Counted from the stretch's first letter, positions 30,820 through 39,989 are shown. The stretch: 47,519 nt of DNA from Nocardia higoensis NBRC 100133 (GCF_000308595.1 NZ_BAGA01000103.1:1-47519), one strand, 5' to 3'. Notes: a model not told the origin generated them from the letters alone. Program-made: numbers and translations.

Positions 30820-32325
30820 TCAGGAGCAGGCGGCGAGGACGAGTTCGCGGACCCGGGCGGCGTCGGCCTGGCCACGGGTGGCCTTCATGACGTCGCCGAC
30901 GATCTTGCCCGCGGCCTGGACCTTGCCGGAGCGGATCTTGTCGGCGATGTCGGGGTTGGCGGCCAGCGCCTTCTCGACCTCGGTCTGCAGCGCGCTGTCG
31001 TCGCTGACCATGCCGAGCCCCTTGGCCTCGACGATCGCGGCGGGTTCGCCCTCGCCGTCGAGGACGAAGTCGACGACCTGCTTGGCGACCTTGCTGTTGA
31101 CGGTCTTGGCCTCGACCAGTTTCACGACCTCGGCGACCTGCGCCGGGGTGATGGGCAGCTCGTCGAGGGCGACGCCGCGTTCCTTGGCCTTCTCGCTGAG
31201 GTAGGCCACCCACCAGGAGCGCGCTTCGTTGGCCGGGGCGCCCGCGTCGACGGTCGCGATGATGAGGTCGAGCGCACCCGCGTTGACCACGTCACGCATG
31301 ACCTCGTCGGACAGGCCCCAGTCGGCCTGGATCCGGGCCCGGCGCAGCCACGGGTACTCCGGGATGGTGGCGCGCAGTTCCTCGATCCACTCGGCGGCGG
31401 GCGCGACGGGCTCGAGGTCCGGCTCGGGGAAGTAGCGGTAGTCCTCGGCGGTCTCCTTGCGCCTGCCCGGCGAGGTGGAACCGTCGGCTTCGTGGAAGTG
31501 CCTGGTCTCCTGCACGATGCTGCCGCCGTCGGCGAGCACGGCGGCCTGCCTGCGCATCTCGTAGCGCACCGCGACCTCGACGCTGCGCAGCGAGTTGACG
31601 TTCTTGGTCTCGGTCCTGGTGCCGAATTCGCTTGCCCCGACCGGCATCAGCGAGACATTGGCGTCGCAGCGCAGCGAGCCCTGTTCCATCTTCACGTCCG
31701 AGACGCCGAGCGACTTGAGCAGATCACGCAGTGCGGTGACATAGGCGCGCGCCACCTCCGGCGCCCGCTCCCCCGCGCCGGTGATCGGCTTGGTGACGAT
31801 CTCGATCAGCGGCACGCCCGCGCGGTTGTAGTCGAGCAGGGAGTGGCTGGCGCCGTGGATGCGGCCGGTGGCGCCGCCGACGTGCACCGACTTGCCGGTG
31901 TCCTCCTCCATGTGGGCGCGCTCGATGTCGACGCGGAACACGCTGCCGTCGTCGAGCACCACGTCGAGGTAGCCGTCGGTGGCGATCGGCTCGTCGTACT
32001 GGCTGATCTGGTAGTTCTTCGGCTGATCCGGGTAGAAGTAGTTCTTGCGCGCGAACCGGCCCCACGGGGTGATCGAACAGTTCAGCGCCAGGCCGATCCG
32101 GATGGCCGACTCGACGGCCTTCTCGTTGACCACCGGCAGCGATCCGGGCAGGCCCAGGCAGACCGGGCACACCTGGGTGTTCGGCTCGGCGCCGAACTCG
32201 GTCGGGCAGCCGCAGAACATCTTGGTCGCCGTGGAGAGTTCGACGTGGACCTCCATGCCGAGCACCGGCTCGTACCGGGCGACGACATCGGCGTAATCCA
32301 TCAGCTCGACCGTGGGTGCGCTCAT
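30820..32325 (-). CDS. gatB: Aspartyl/glutamyl-tRNA amidotransferase subunit B
   Basis: A 501-aa subunit of GatCAB. This complex amidates Glu-tRNA(Gln), and often Asp-tRNA(Asn), in bacteria lacking GlnRS. The N-terminal cradle domain starts G-M-E-V-H-V-E-L-S-T. The zinc-site region has C-G-C-P and C-P-V-C-L-G-L-P-G-S-L-P. The C-terminal part carries the helical and YqeY domains. The ATG at 32325 has no ribosome-binding site but has TAGACT 7 nt upstream. gatA and gatC are not in the window. In M. tuberculosis gatB-pfkA-gatA-gatC are clustered; here pfkA follows after one inserted lipoprotein gene. Confidence 0.97.
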   Translation of the reverse strand: MSAPTVELMDYADVVARYEPVLGMEVHVELSTATKMFCGCPTEFGAEPNTQVCPVCLGLPGSLPVVNEKAVESAIRIGLALNCSITPWGRFARKNYFYPDQPKNYQISQYDEPIATDGYLDVVLDDGSVFRVDIERAHMEEDTGKSVHVGGATGRIHGASHSLLDYNRAGVPLIEIVTKPITGAGERAPEVARAYVTALRDLLKSLGVSDVKMEQGSLRCDANVSLMPVGASEFGTRTETKNVNSLRSVEVAVRYEMRRQAAVLADGGSIVQETRHFHEADGSTSPGRRKETAEDYRYFPEPDLEPVAPAAEWIEELRATIPEYPWLRRARIQADWGLSDEVMRDVVNAGALDLIIATVDAGAPANEARSWWVAYLSEKAKERGVALDELPITPAQVAEVVKLVEAKTVNSKVAKQVVDFVLDGEGEPAAIVEAKGLGMVSDDSALQTEVEKALAANPDIADKIRSGKVQAAGKIVGDVMKATRGQADAARVRELVLAACS

Positions 32326-32332
32326 GCAGGAC

Positions 32333-32338
32333 AGTCTA
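32333..32338 (-). promoter_or_regulatory. -10 element (TAGACT) for leaderless gatB mRNA
   Basis: TAGACT on the minus strand ends 7 nt before the gatB ATG at 32325. Confidence 0.5.
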
Positions 32339-32376
32339 GGTAAGCCCGCCCGCACGATCGTCACGACCTCCTTCGG

Positions 32377-33753
32377 TCACTTCGGCGGCACGCGACCGGT
32401 CAGCCAGTCGGTGACGAAAGCGAGCACCCGGGGATCGATGGTGGTCTCGATACTCGCGTATTCGTCGAGGTTGCCCGTGTTCGCCGGCTGCATCAGGTGA
32501 TTGCCGTCCGGGAAGACGTGCACCGTGGCATCGGGATTGGCCGCGAGCAGATCCCGGGCGGGCTGCTCGTTCTGCGAGGCGAGCACCTGCAGGTCCTTGC
32601 CGCCGTAGAAGGCGAGCACCGGGATGCGCAGGGCCGAGAGAGCGGGCGCGGGATCGTAGGCGACGAAGGAGGCGTAGTAGGGGGTGATCGGGCTGCCCGC
32701 CTGCGCGGCGGATTCGCGGGCTTGTTCGGGCATCTCGGCGAGCGTGCGGTCGTATACCGCGCGGGCGCCGTCCAGGTCGCCCGCACGCAGCCGGTCAACC
32801 ATCTCGGTGGTCTGGGCGACCTGCTTGTCGATCTCCTCGGCGGGCGTGCCGCTCGCGGCGAGGATGGCGCGGCTCTGCTCGATGAGCACGGCGCCGCCGT
32901 CCACCGAGGGCCCGGCCATGAGCACGGCGAAGGCGACGCCGCTGTCGGGCCGGGCGGCGACCAGCGGGGCGAGGTAACCGCCCTCGCTGTGACCGAACAG
33001 GCCGATGCGTGCCGGGTCGATGTCGGCGCGGCCGCGCAGGTAGTCGATGCCGGACTCGACATCGCGGGCCAGATCGTCGTAGGTGGAGTTGTTCAGATCC
33101 CCGCCGGTGCCGCCGACGCCGCGATCGTCGGTGCGCAACACCGCGTAGCCGGCGCGGGTGAGGGTGTCGGAGATCAGCAGGAACGGCTTGTGGCCGAACA
33201 GCTCCTCGTCGCGATTCTGGGCACCGCTGCCGGTGATCAGCACGACCGCGGGGAACGGCCCTTCGCCCTCCGGCAGCGTGAGCGTGCCCGCCACATCCAG
33301 GTCGCCGCCGGCGAAGGTGACGTCCTCGGAGCGATACGGGAACGGCGGCCGCGGCTCCTGCGGGCGCGCGACCGGCGCGATCGGCCCCTGTTCGAGGGTC
33401 AGCGGGAAGCTCTGGCCCAGCTGCGTGAAATCGCCGCCGATGCGGCCGGTGGCCTGGTCCAGCGATCCCTTGAAGGTGGGGTCGCCGGGGATATCGGGAA
33501 TGACGAAGCCGACGTCGCTCGGATCGGTGCGCACGTCGCGCAGCTCGACGTCCTCGATCCCCTGCAGCGGGATGTCGATGGTGGCCGAATCCGGGCCGGT
33601 GAAACTCACGCCGATCTCGAGCGGGGAGTTCGGCACCTCGATGGTCCCGTGCCAGTCGCCGCCGACCGGTTCCGGGTCGTCCGATCCGGACGAGCATGCC
33701 GTGACGGCGAACAGGGCGGTGACCAACGAGACGATCAGGTAACCGGGACGCAT
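32377..33753 (-). CDS. Lipoprotein alpha/beta-hydrolase
   Basis: A 458-aa exported protein. The signal peptide ends in the lipobox-like A-V-T-A-C20-S-S-G. A ~110-residue beta-rich N-terminal domain (W-H-G-T-I-E-V-P...F-T-Q-L-G-Q-S) resembles the small domain seen before dienelactone-hydrolase-like esterases. The alpha/beta-hydrolase fold has T-G-S-G at the oxyanion region, the nucleophile elbow G-H-S256-E-G-G, and the C-terminal D-G-N-H-L with the catalytic His. An extracellular esterase or peptidase is likely; substrate unknown. The start at ATG 33753 is favoured by TATGGT 7 nt upstream; an in-frame ATG lies 12 bp earlier. Confidence 0.85.
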   Translation of the reverse strand: MRPGYLIVSLVTALFAVTACSSGSDDPEPVGGDWHGTIEVPNSPLEIGVSFTGPDSATIDIPLQGIEDVELRDVRTDPSDVGFVIPDIPGDPTFKGSLDQATGRIGGDFTQLGQSFPLTLEQGPIAPVARPQEPRPPFPYRSEDVTFAGGDLDVAGTLTLPEGEGPFPAVVLITGSGAQNRDEELFGHKPFLLISDTLTRAGYAVLRTDDRGVGGTGGDLNNSTYDDLARDVESGIDYLRGRADIDPARIGLFGHSEGGYLAPLVAARPDSGVAFAVLMAGPSVDGGAVLIEQSRAILAASGTPAEEIDKQVAQTTEMVDRLRAGDLDGARAVYDRTLAEMPEQARESAAQAGSPITPYYASFVAYDPAPALSALRIPVLAFYGGKDLQVLASQNEQPARDLLAANPDATVHVFPDGNHLMQPANTGNLDEYASIETTIDPRVLAFVTDWLTGRVPPK

Positions 33754-33760
33754 AGGCCGC

Positions 33761-33766
33761 ACCATA
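33761..33766 (-). promoter_or_regulatory. -10 element (TATGGT) for leaderless hydrolase mRNA
   Basis: TATGGT on the minus strand ends 7 nt before the ATG at 33753. It overlaps the alternative start at 33765, which argues against that start. Confidence 0.45.
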
Positions 33767-33864
33767 CCGGCCGGACCGGCGCCCGCGAGTCACCCTCGGG
33801 TCGCCCTGGGATCCGCCTCGGGGATGAGACGGATCTCAGGGTGCGGGTCGGCGCCGTCACGCGC

Positions 33865-34899
33865 TCATCCGAAGAACGCCGCGGCCTCCCGGTATCGGTC
33901 CGGCGGGACCCGCTTGAGCTGCTTGGTCGCCTCCGACAGCGCCACCAATTCGATTGCGGTGCCGTGCAATGCGACCATCTTGCCGAATTGCCCGGCGTGC
34001 ACGGCCTCGGCGGCGTGCAGGCCGAAACGGGTGGCGAGCACCCGGTCGTAGGGGGTCGGGCTGCCGCCGCGCTGCACGTGGCCGAGGACGGTGGTGCGGA
34101 CTTCCTTGCCGAGCCTGCGTTCGATCTCCGCGCCCAACTGCTGGGCGACGCCGGTGAAGCGCTCGTGCCCGAACTCGTCGATGCCGCCCTCGCGCAACGC
34201 GAAACCCGATTCGGGCGCCGGATGCGAGCCTTCGGCGACCACGCAGATGAAATGCTTGTCGCCACGCTGGAAACGACGCTTGATCAGGTTGCAGACCTCG
34301 TCCACGTCGAAGGGTTCCTCGGGCACCAGGGTCAGGTGCGCGCCCGCGGCCATGCCGGAGTTCACCGCGATCCAGCCCGCGTGCCTGCCCATCACCTCGA
34401 CCAGCATCACGCGCTGGTGGGATTCGGCGGTGGTGTGCAGCCGGTCGATGGCCTCGGTGGCGATGCTCAGCGCGGTGTCGTGCCCGAAAGTGACGTCGGT
34501 GCAGTCGATGTCGTTGTCGATGGTCTTGGGGACGCCGACCACCGGCACCCCCTCGTCGGACAGCCAACTGGCGGCGGTGAGGGTGCCTTCGCCGCCGATC
34601 GGGATGAGCGCGTCGATGCCGTTGTCGTCGAGGGTCTGCTCGATCCGGCCGAGTCCCTCCCGTAGCACGTCCGGGTTGGTGCGTGCGGTGCCGAGCATGG
34701 TGCCGCCCTTGTTGAGCAGGCGGTCGGTGCGGTCGTCGTTGAGGATGTTGATCTTGCGGTCTTCGAGTAGGCCGCGCCATCCGTCCTGGAATCCTACGAT
34801 CGCGTCTCCGTAGCGGCCGTTCGCGGTGCGAACGATCGCGCGGATCACCGCGTTCAGCCCTGGACAGTCTCCGCCTCCGGTCAAGACTCCGATGCGCAT
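33865..34899 (-). CDS. pfkA: 6-phosphofructokinase
   Basis: A 344-aa glycolytic enzyme, group A, that phosphorylates fructose 6-phosphate. It has the N-terminal T-G-G-G-D-C-P-G-L-N-A, the nucleotide/Mg2+ loop G-G-E-G-T, the active-site P-K-T-I-D-N-D-I (catalytic Asp) and M-G-R-H-A-G-W. The G-G-E-G-T form (Gly rather than the Asp of PPi enzymes) fits ATP use. The N-terminus starts directly with M-R-I-G-V-L-T-G-G-G-D. CAAGAT lies 7 nt upstream of the ATG and may be a -10 element. Syntenic with M. tuberculosis Rv3010c. Confidence 0.96.
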   Translation of the reverse strand: MRIGVLTGGGDCPGLNAVIRAIVRTANGRYGDAIVGFQDGWRGLLEDRKINILNDDRTDRLLNKGGTMLGTARTNPDVLREGLGRIEQTLDDNGIDALIPIGGEGTLTAASWLSDEGVPVVGVPKTIDNDIDCTDVTFGHDTALSIATEAIDRLHTTAESHQRVMLVEVMGRHAGWIAVNSGMAAGAHLTLVPEEPFDVDEVCNLIKRRFQRGDKHFICVVAEGSHPAPESGFALREGGIDEFGHERFTGVAQQLGAEIERRLGKEVRTTVLGHVQRGGSPTPYDRVLATRFGLHAAEAVHAGQFGKMVALHGTAIELVALSEATKQLKRVPPDRYREAAAFFG

Positions 34900-34906
34900 G
34901 GCCGCT

Positions 34907-34912
34907 ATCTTG
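34907..34912 (-). promoter_or_regulatory. Possible -10 element (CAAGAT) for pfkA
   Basis: CAAGAT on the minus strand ends 7 nt before the pfkA ATG. It departs from TANNNT at the first base, so it is weaker than the others. Confidence 0.35.
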
Positions 34913-34971
34913 CCCCGCTCGGACGGATCCGGCAGCCGCGCCCCCGTGAAGCCTGGGTTACGTGCTCGAAC

Positions 34972-35868
34972 TCACGCCGGGCAACGGCCGCCCGCGAGCT
35001 CGTCGAGGTGCTGGGCGACCAGTCCGGCCATCGCGTTCAGCGCGTTCATCCCGTCCGAGAAGGCGCCTGATTCCGGTTCGGCGGCCAGCGCCACCGCGAT
35101 CCGGCCGCCGGGGCCGTCGATGATGCCCAGCTGGCGGACCAGGTAGTCGCCCGAGGTGTCGGGGCCCCAGCCGCCCTTGAAATCGGCGCCGGTCACCGTG
35201 CCCAGGCCCCACCGGTGGTCGGGGATGATCTGCCCCATCAGGTCCAGCACCGTCTCGGAGCCGGGCAGGCACGGCAGCTGGGCGGTGAAGCGGATCTGTT
35301 CGGCCAGCGACCACTCCGATTGGCCGAACGCCGAATGCTCGGCTCTGGGCCTGGTGGCGGGGACCGCGGTGGTGGTGTCGCCCGCCTCGCGCAGGATCGC
35401 CTCGATCGCCTGCGCGGCCTGCTTGCCACCGCCCAGTCCCTGCCAGAGGGCGTCGGCGGCGGTGTTGTCGGAGGCGGTGATGGCCGCGCTCATCGAATAG
35501 GTCGACACGCCTGCGTCGGCGCGCTCGGCCGCGATCACCAGCGGCACCTTCATCGTCGACCAGGCCGGGCCGCTGGTCCAGTCGCCGAAGACCACCGGAC
35601 GGGTGCCGCCGACCGGCATCACCGCCATGCCCGCTCGACCCTCGATACCCGCCTTCCAGAGCTGGAAATCGGCGGCCAGCGTGCCGGGGACGGTGACCTC
35701 GATGGGCGCGCCGGTGACCGTCGTGGTGGTCGTGGCAGTGGCGGGCAGTACGGCGGCGTCGGCGTCCACATCGTTTCCCCGGTCGATCGTGCACCCGGTG
35801 AGCAGCGCCAACACCAGCACGCTTCCGCCCAGTGCCGCAACCATGCGGCCGAACCGATCAGCAGCCAT
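34972..35868 (-). CDS. Lipoprotein with class A beta-lactamase-type fold
   Basis: A 298-aa exported lipoprotein (lipobox L-L-T-G-C26). After a Thr/Val-rich linker it has serine-hydrolase motifs of the penicillin-recognising family: W-S104-T-M-K107 (SxxK), S-D-N (133-135) and F-K231-G-G-W-G (KTG equivalent with Gly instead of Thr/Ser). The classic omega-loop Glu of active class A beta-lactamases cannot be assigned with confidence. It may therefore be a DD-peptidase-like or inactive homologue rather than a resistance enzyme. The ATG at 35868 has GAGGA upstream. The following ~300 bp (35869-36166) contain no other gene. Confidence 0.83.
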   Translation of the reverse strand: MAADRFGRMVAALGGSVLVLALLTGCTIDRGNDVDADAAVLPATATTTTTVTGAPIEVTVPGTLAADFQLWKAGIEGRAGMAVMPVGGTRPVVFGDWTSGPAWSTMKVPLVIAAERADAGVSTYSMSAAITASDNTAADALWQGLGGGKQAAQAIEAILREAGDTTTAVPATRPRAEHSAFGQSEWSLAEQIRFTAQLPCLPGSETVLDLMGQIIPDHRWGLGTVTGADFKGGWGPDTSGDYLVRQLGIIDGPGGRIAVALAAEPESGAFSDGMNALNAMAGLVAQHLDELAGGRCPA

Positions 35869-36166
35869 CTCGTCCTCGCAACCAGCACCACCCGGCCCCG
35901 GTGACCGCGTCGGCTGATGTGACACCGTACTGGGCCGCACGGTGTTCGACCACTCGCGTCGTACGCCGATCGGTGGAATCACCGTGGTCGCGGGGTATGC
36001 TCGCCCGCACTTGCTCGAAACCCACGTGTGCCGAACCTTTCTGCCCGCGAGTACGTCCGGGCGAGGATTCCGATCAGCCGCCCGGTGTGCGGGCTCGGCA
36101 GCGTGTGCGTGAAAGACCGTGCAGTACAGCATTTTTCGTTGTCCACTCGCTGTCGTTCATGGGGGT

Positions 36167-37342
36167 ATGCGTTTGATCGCCAAGTGCCCGCTCACGCCGC
36201 CGGCCCTGCGCACCGCAGGCAGCCCGCAGCGTGGCGACGAACCGTTCCGGCTGTACACCGCGGAGTTCGCCGCCGACCCGCACCACGCCTACCGGCAACT
36301 GCGCGACAGGTACGGCTCCTTCGTGCCCGTCGAGATCTCCGAGGGGGCGCCCGCGACCCTGGTCGTCGGCTACCGCGAGGCGCTGCAGATCCTGACCGAC
36401 GAGGCCAGGTTCCCGGCCGAGCCCGTCGACCCGGCCGAGCGCGGGGACCGGCACGCCGCCTACGTGAGCTGCCTCGCCCGCGTCGACCTGTTCGCACTGC
36501 GCCGGGCCGTCGAACAGATCGCGGTGGCGCTCATCAACCGATTCTGCGAGACCGGCGAGGCCGAACTCCTCGGCGACTACGCCGTCCCGCTCACCGTCGA
36601 AGTCGTCGACCTCATGCTCGGGCTCGGCCCGGACCACAGCGAGGCCGCCTTCTCCGCGATGACGCGGTTGCGCGACGCACAGGACGCCGCCGATGCCGAA
36701 CACGCCGAACACGCCCTCGCCGCCACCTTCGCCGAGACACTGAACGCCAAGCGCACACAGCCAGGCGGAGATCTCGTCTCCTGGCTGATCGACAGCTCAC
36801 CCGAACTCGACGACGCGGAACTCATCCGCCGGATCACCGTGCTCTATCTCACCGGCACGGAACCGACCTGGAATCTGATCGCCAACACGCTGCTGTCGAT
36901 GACCACCGACGACGGCTTTCACGGCGGATTGCTCGGCGGCGCCCTCACTGTGCGCGACGCCCTCGACGAGGTGCTGTTCACCGACCCTCCGCTGGCCAAC
37001 CACTGCGTGCGCTATCCGCGCCAGCCGCAGATCTTCGGCGAGACCTTCCTGCCCGCGCAGCAGCCGGTGCTGATCGGGCTGGCGGCGTGCAACAACGATC
37101 CGGCCGTCACCGGCGATCGCACCGGCAACCGCTCGCATCTGGCGTGGGGCGCCGGACCTCGGGCGTGCCCGGCTGTGCCGGTGGCGACGATGATCGCGCA
37201 CGAGGCGATCGAGCTGTTGCTCGACGCGCTCCCGGAAATACGACGGGCGACGCCGGTCACCGAGATCCGGCGCCGCCCGGGCGCATTGCACCGGGCGCCG
37301 GTCGCGGTACCGGTCACCTTCCCGCCCGGGGCGCCGCTCTAG
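36167..37342 (+). CDS. Cytochrome P450 of CYP157 type lacking the ExxR motif
   Basis: A 391-aa P450. The heme-ligand loop is H-L-A-W327-G-A-G-P-R-A-C334-P, with the axial Cys present and Trp in place of Phe. The I-helix motif is T-G-T-E-P-T-W (229-235), lacking the usual A/G-G-x-D/E-T-T order. The K-helix reads D-E268-V-L-F271-T-D-P-P, so the Arg of the otherwise near-universal ExxR is missing. This is the hallmark of the Streptomyces CYP157 family found in conservons. No conservon genes (cvnA-D) are adjacent. The ATG at 36167 follows GGGGGT directly, and an upstream in-frame start at 36119 is possible. Its end is 4 bp from the convergent kinase gene. Confidence 0.8.
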   Translation: MRLIAKCPLTPPALRTAGSPQRGDEPFRLYTAEFAADPHHAYRQLRDRYGSFVPVEISEGAPATLVVGYREALQILTDEARFPAEPVDPAERGDRHAAYVSCLARVDLFALRRAVEQIAVALINRFCETGEAELLGDYAVPLTVEVVDLMLGLGPDHSEAAFSAMTRLRDAQDAADAEHAEHALAATFAETLNAKRTQPGGDLVSWLIDSSPELDDAELIRRITVLYLTGTEPTWNLIANTLLSMTTDDGFHGGLLGGALTVRDALDEVLFTDPPLANHCVRYPRQPQIFGETFLPAQQPVLIGLAACNNDPAVTGDRTGNRSHLAWGAGPRACPAVPVATMIAHEAIELLLDALPEIRRATPVTEIRRRPGALHRAPVAVPVTFPPGAPL

Positions 37343-37346
37343 CCGC

Positions 37347-39989
37347 TCAGTACACGTAGACGATGGCGTTCTCGCCGCCGGTGCAGGTGACCAGACCGCC
37401 CGACGGGGTGCAGGTCATGGTGTAGGAGCGACCGGTGACCGGGCTGACAGCGGTGACCGTCTGCGGCGCGTTCGATCCCGGCGAGGCCTGCGCGGCGTAG
37501 GCGCGGCGGACCTCCTCGGCGAACGGGCAGCTGGTCACGCCGTTGCCCGCGGCGGCGTTGCCGTTGGCACTGCTCGCGGTCGAGCCGCACGGTGTCGAGC
37601 CCGCCGGAAGCCGGACCGGCGTGCTGGTGGTCGTGGTGGTGCGTGCGGCCGAGGTGGTCGGTGCGCCCGCGCCGGCGCCCGCACCGGGACCGGGGAGGGC
37701 CGCGGTGGTGGCGGTCGTCGCGGGGCCGCCGGCAGCGGTGTCCTCGCCGTTGCCGCCGAGCACCCGCCACACCACGAGACCGCCGACGGCCAGTACCGCG
37801 ACGACCGCGCAGGCGGCCAGGATCGGCAGGAGCAGCGATCGCTTGGGCTGTCCGTACGGGTCCTGGTAGCCCTGGGAACCGGCGTAACCGGGTGAGCCGT
37901 ACGCATCCTGCCGCGCGTACGCATGCTGCGGGGCGTAGGGATCGTGCTGCTGGGCATAGGGATCCGCCTCAGCCCCGTACGGATCGGCCTGAGCCCCGTA
38001 CGGATCGGCCTGAGCCCCGTACGGATCCGCATGCCCCCCGTAGGGATCGACCTGACCTGCATAGGGATCCGGCCGGCCGTCATACGGATCTGCCGGTGCG
38101 GCATAGGGATCGGATTGCATCCCGTACGGATCTGCTTGCGCTCCGTACGAATCCTGTGGCGCGCCGTAAGGATCGGACTGTCGCCCCGCGTGCTGGTCCG
38201 CGTAGTGATCGGGTTGGCGACCATAGGCCTGGCCGGCGTACGGATCCCGGCCGTAGCCGTCGGCCCCGTAGCCGCTCTGCCCCTGCGGGGGCACCGGGTA
38301 TCCCCGGGGGTGGCCCCCCGGCATGTCGCCGGTCGGCGACTCGGCCGACTCGGGATAGCGCCTGGTCTCCGGCGCGGGCTGGGGGATCTCGCGCACCGGC
38401 GGGGCGATATAGCGGGTGGTCGCGGGGGCGATCAGCTCGTCGTGGTCGGCGTCGCTGCTGTAGGCCGGAGCGCCCACATACCCCTGCGGCCCGGACTCGG
38501 GGGCGTCGTATTGCCGGGCCGGATCGGCCGCGCCCTTCGCGAAGCCGGCAGGCACCCGGTAGGTACCGGAGGGGTGCTCGTCGGAGTAGGGCTGATCGTC
38601 CTGCTCGCGACCGGCGACTTCGGCGAAGGCGGACGCGGGCCGCGGCGTGGAGATCGTCGGCGGCGCCACCGGGATCGGCGCGCTGACCGGCTGCTGGTCG
38701 AGGCGTTGTCCCTCGTCGTAGAGGTGGGCGTCCGGGAAGGGGCGCACCTGCGGGATGGCGCCCGAGGCCGGGGCCGAGACGGGACCGGGGACCGCGGGCA
38801 CCACCTGCTGCTCCTGGGTGGGCAACGGGCTGAACTCGAACTCGGAGGCCCGGATCTCGGTCGGTCCGGTCGGATGGATCACCGCCGAGACCTCACCGGT
38901 CGATTCGGGCGGCAGCAGCGTCGAGGCGACGCCCGGCTCGGATTTCGCGCCGAAGCGCGCCGGATCGGGGGCGTGCACCACGAAGGTCGGTCCGGCGCCG
39001 GTGTCGGCCGGGACCGCCCCGGTCTGCGGCGGCGCCACGGGGGTGGCGCCGAAGACTCCGGGACCGGCCGCGCCCTTGCCGAACACCGCACGGGTGGTCT
39101 GGCCGGTCGACTGCGGAACGGACTTCGGGACGGCGACCGGCGCCGGGCCGGTGTCACGCATGCCGAGCGCCGCGCGGGCGGCCCGGGTGAACTCGAGCGC
39201 GGTGGCGTAACGGTCGGCGGGATTCTTGGCCATCGCGGTGGCGATCACCGCGTCGACGGCGGGCGGTACGCCGGGGTGCCGTTCGCTCGCGCGCGGCGGC
39301 GGCTCGCTCATGTGCGCCTTGACCAGAGCCGTCATATTGGCGCCGGGGAAGGGCGCGCCGCCGGTGAGGCATTCGTACAGGACGCAGGCCAGCGAGTAGA
39401 TGTCCGAGCGGCCGGTGACCGGGCCGGAGTCGAAGCGTTCCGGCGCCATGTAGATATAGGAGCCCACCGCCATGCCGACCTGGGTGATCGCCGAATCGCC
39501 TTCGCTGTGCGCGATGCCGAAATCGGCCAGGTAGGCGAAGTCGGCGTCGGTGACCAGAACGTTGGCCGGTTTGACGTCGCGATGTACCAGGCCCTCGGCG
39601 TGTGCGGCGTCCAGAGCGGCGGCGATCTGTTCGATCAGGCGCACCGCGCGACCGGGCTCCAGCGGGCCGGTGCGGTGCAGGATGGTGCGCAGGTCCGATC
39701 CCGCGACCAGGCGCATGTCGAGGAAGAGCACGCCGTCGATGTCGCCCCAGTCGTGGATGGGGATCACGTGCGGTTCGGCCAGCCGGGCCGCGGCCTGCGA
39801 TTCGCGACGGAAGCGCTCCTGATAGGCCGGATCCTGGGCGAGCGCCTCCGACAGCAACTTCACCGCGACCAGCCGGTGGCGGGCGGTGTCGAAGGCTTCG
39901 TAGACCTCGCCCATCCCGCCCTTGCCCAGCAGCGCACGCAACTCGTAGGGTCCGAACCGAGTGCCTACCCGACGTCCAGATCCATCCAC
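37347..39989 (-). CDS. Receptor-like serine/threonine protein kinase with heptad-repeat linker
   Basis: An 880-aa PknB-family kinase. Kinase domain ~12-275: G-K-G-G-M-G-E-V-Y (22-30), V-A-V-K44, H-R-D138-V-K-P-A-N, D156-F-G and M-A-P-E are intact. Then follows a long Pro/Gln/Tyr-rich linker. At 606-689 it holds twelve consecutive heptads of the form D-P-Y-x-x-x-x. One membrane span (~718-745) follows, then a ~135-residue extracellular region with two close Cys pairs (S-T-P-C-G-S...T-S-C-P; M-T-C-T...V-T-C-T). The start at GTG 39989 is chosen because GGAGG lies 8 nt upstream. It sits directly after the response-regulator gene. Confidence 0.93.
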   Translation of the reverse strand: MDGSGRRVGTRFGPYELRALLGKGGMGEVYEAFDTARHRLVAVKLLSEALAQDPAYQERFRRESQAAARLAEPHVIPIHDWGDIDGVLFLDMRLVAGSDLRTILHRTGPLEPGRAVRLIEQIAAALDAAHAEGLVHRDVKPANVLVTDADFAYLADFGIAHSEGDSAITQVGMAVGSYIYMAPERFDSGPVTGRSDIYSLACVLYECLTGGAPFPGANMTALVKAHMSEPPPRASERHPGVPPAVDAVIATAMAKNPADRYATALEFTRAARAALGMRDTGPAPVAVPKSVPQSTGQTTRAVFGKGAAGPGVFGATPVAPPQTGAVPADTGAGPTFVVHAPDPARFGAKSEPGVASTLLPPESTGEVSAVIHPTGPTEIRASEFEFSPLPTQEQQVVPAVPGPVSAPASGAIPQVRPFPDAHLYDEGQRLDQQPVSAPIPVAPPTISTPRPASAFAEVAGREQDDQPYSDEHPSGTYRVPAGFAKGAADPARQYDAPESGPQGYVGAPAYSSDADHDELIAPATTRYIAPPVREIPQPAPETRRYPESAESPTGDMPGGHPRGYPVPPQGQSGYGADGYGRDPYAGQAYGRQPDHYADQHAGRQSDPYGAPQDSYGAQADPYGMQSDPYAAPADPYDGRPDPYAGQVDPYGGHADPYGAQADPYGAQADPYGAEADPYAQQHDPYAPQHAYARQDAYGSPGYAGSQGYQDPYGQPKRSLLLPILAACAVVAVLAVGGLVVWRVLGGNGEDTAAGGPATTATTAALPGPGAGAGAGAPTTSAARTTTTTSTPVRLPAGSTPCGSTASSANGNAAAGNGVTSCPFAEEVRRAYAAQASPGSNAPQTVTAVSPVTGRSYTMTCTPSGGLVTCTGGENAIVYVY
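37923..38174. repeat. 21-bp tandem repeats encoding DPYxxxx heptads
   Basis: Twelve in-frame 21-bp units within the kinase gene. Some neighbours (around 37978-38035) are identical at the DNA level (GGATCGGCCTGAGCCCCGTAC), while others have diverged, so the array probably grew by slippage. It encodes the cytoplasmic juxtamembrane linker. Confidence 0.85.

Noticed and set aside
34972..35868. Calling this lipoprotein a beta-lactamase resistance gene
   Set aside because: SxxK, SDN and a KGG motif are present, but the KTG Thr/Ser is Gly and the omega-loop Glu cannot be assigned. Fold membership alone does not support hydrolysis of antibiotics.
37923..38174. Possible CRISPR-like or other non-coding direct repeat array
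   Set aside because: The 21-bp units are contiguous with no spacers, are in frame and encode DPYxxxx heptads inside an intact kinase gene.
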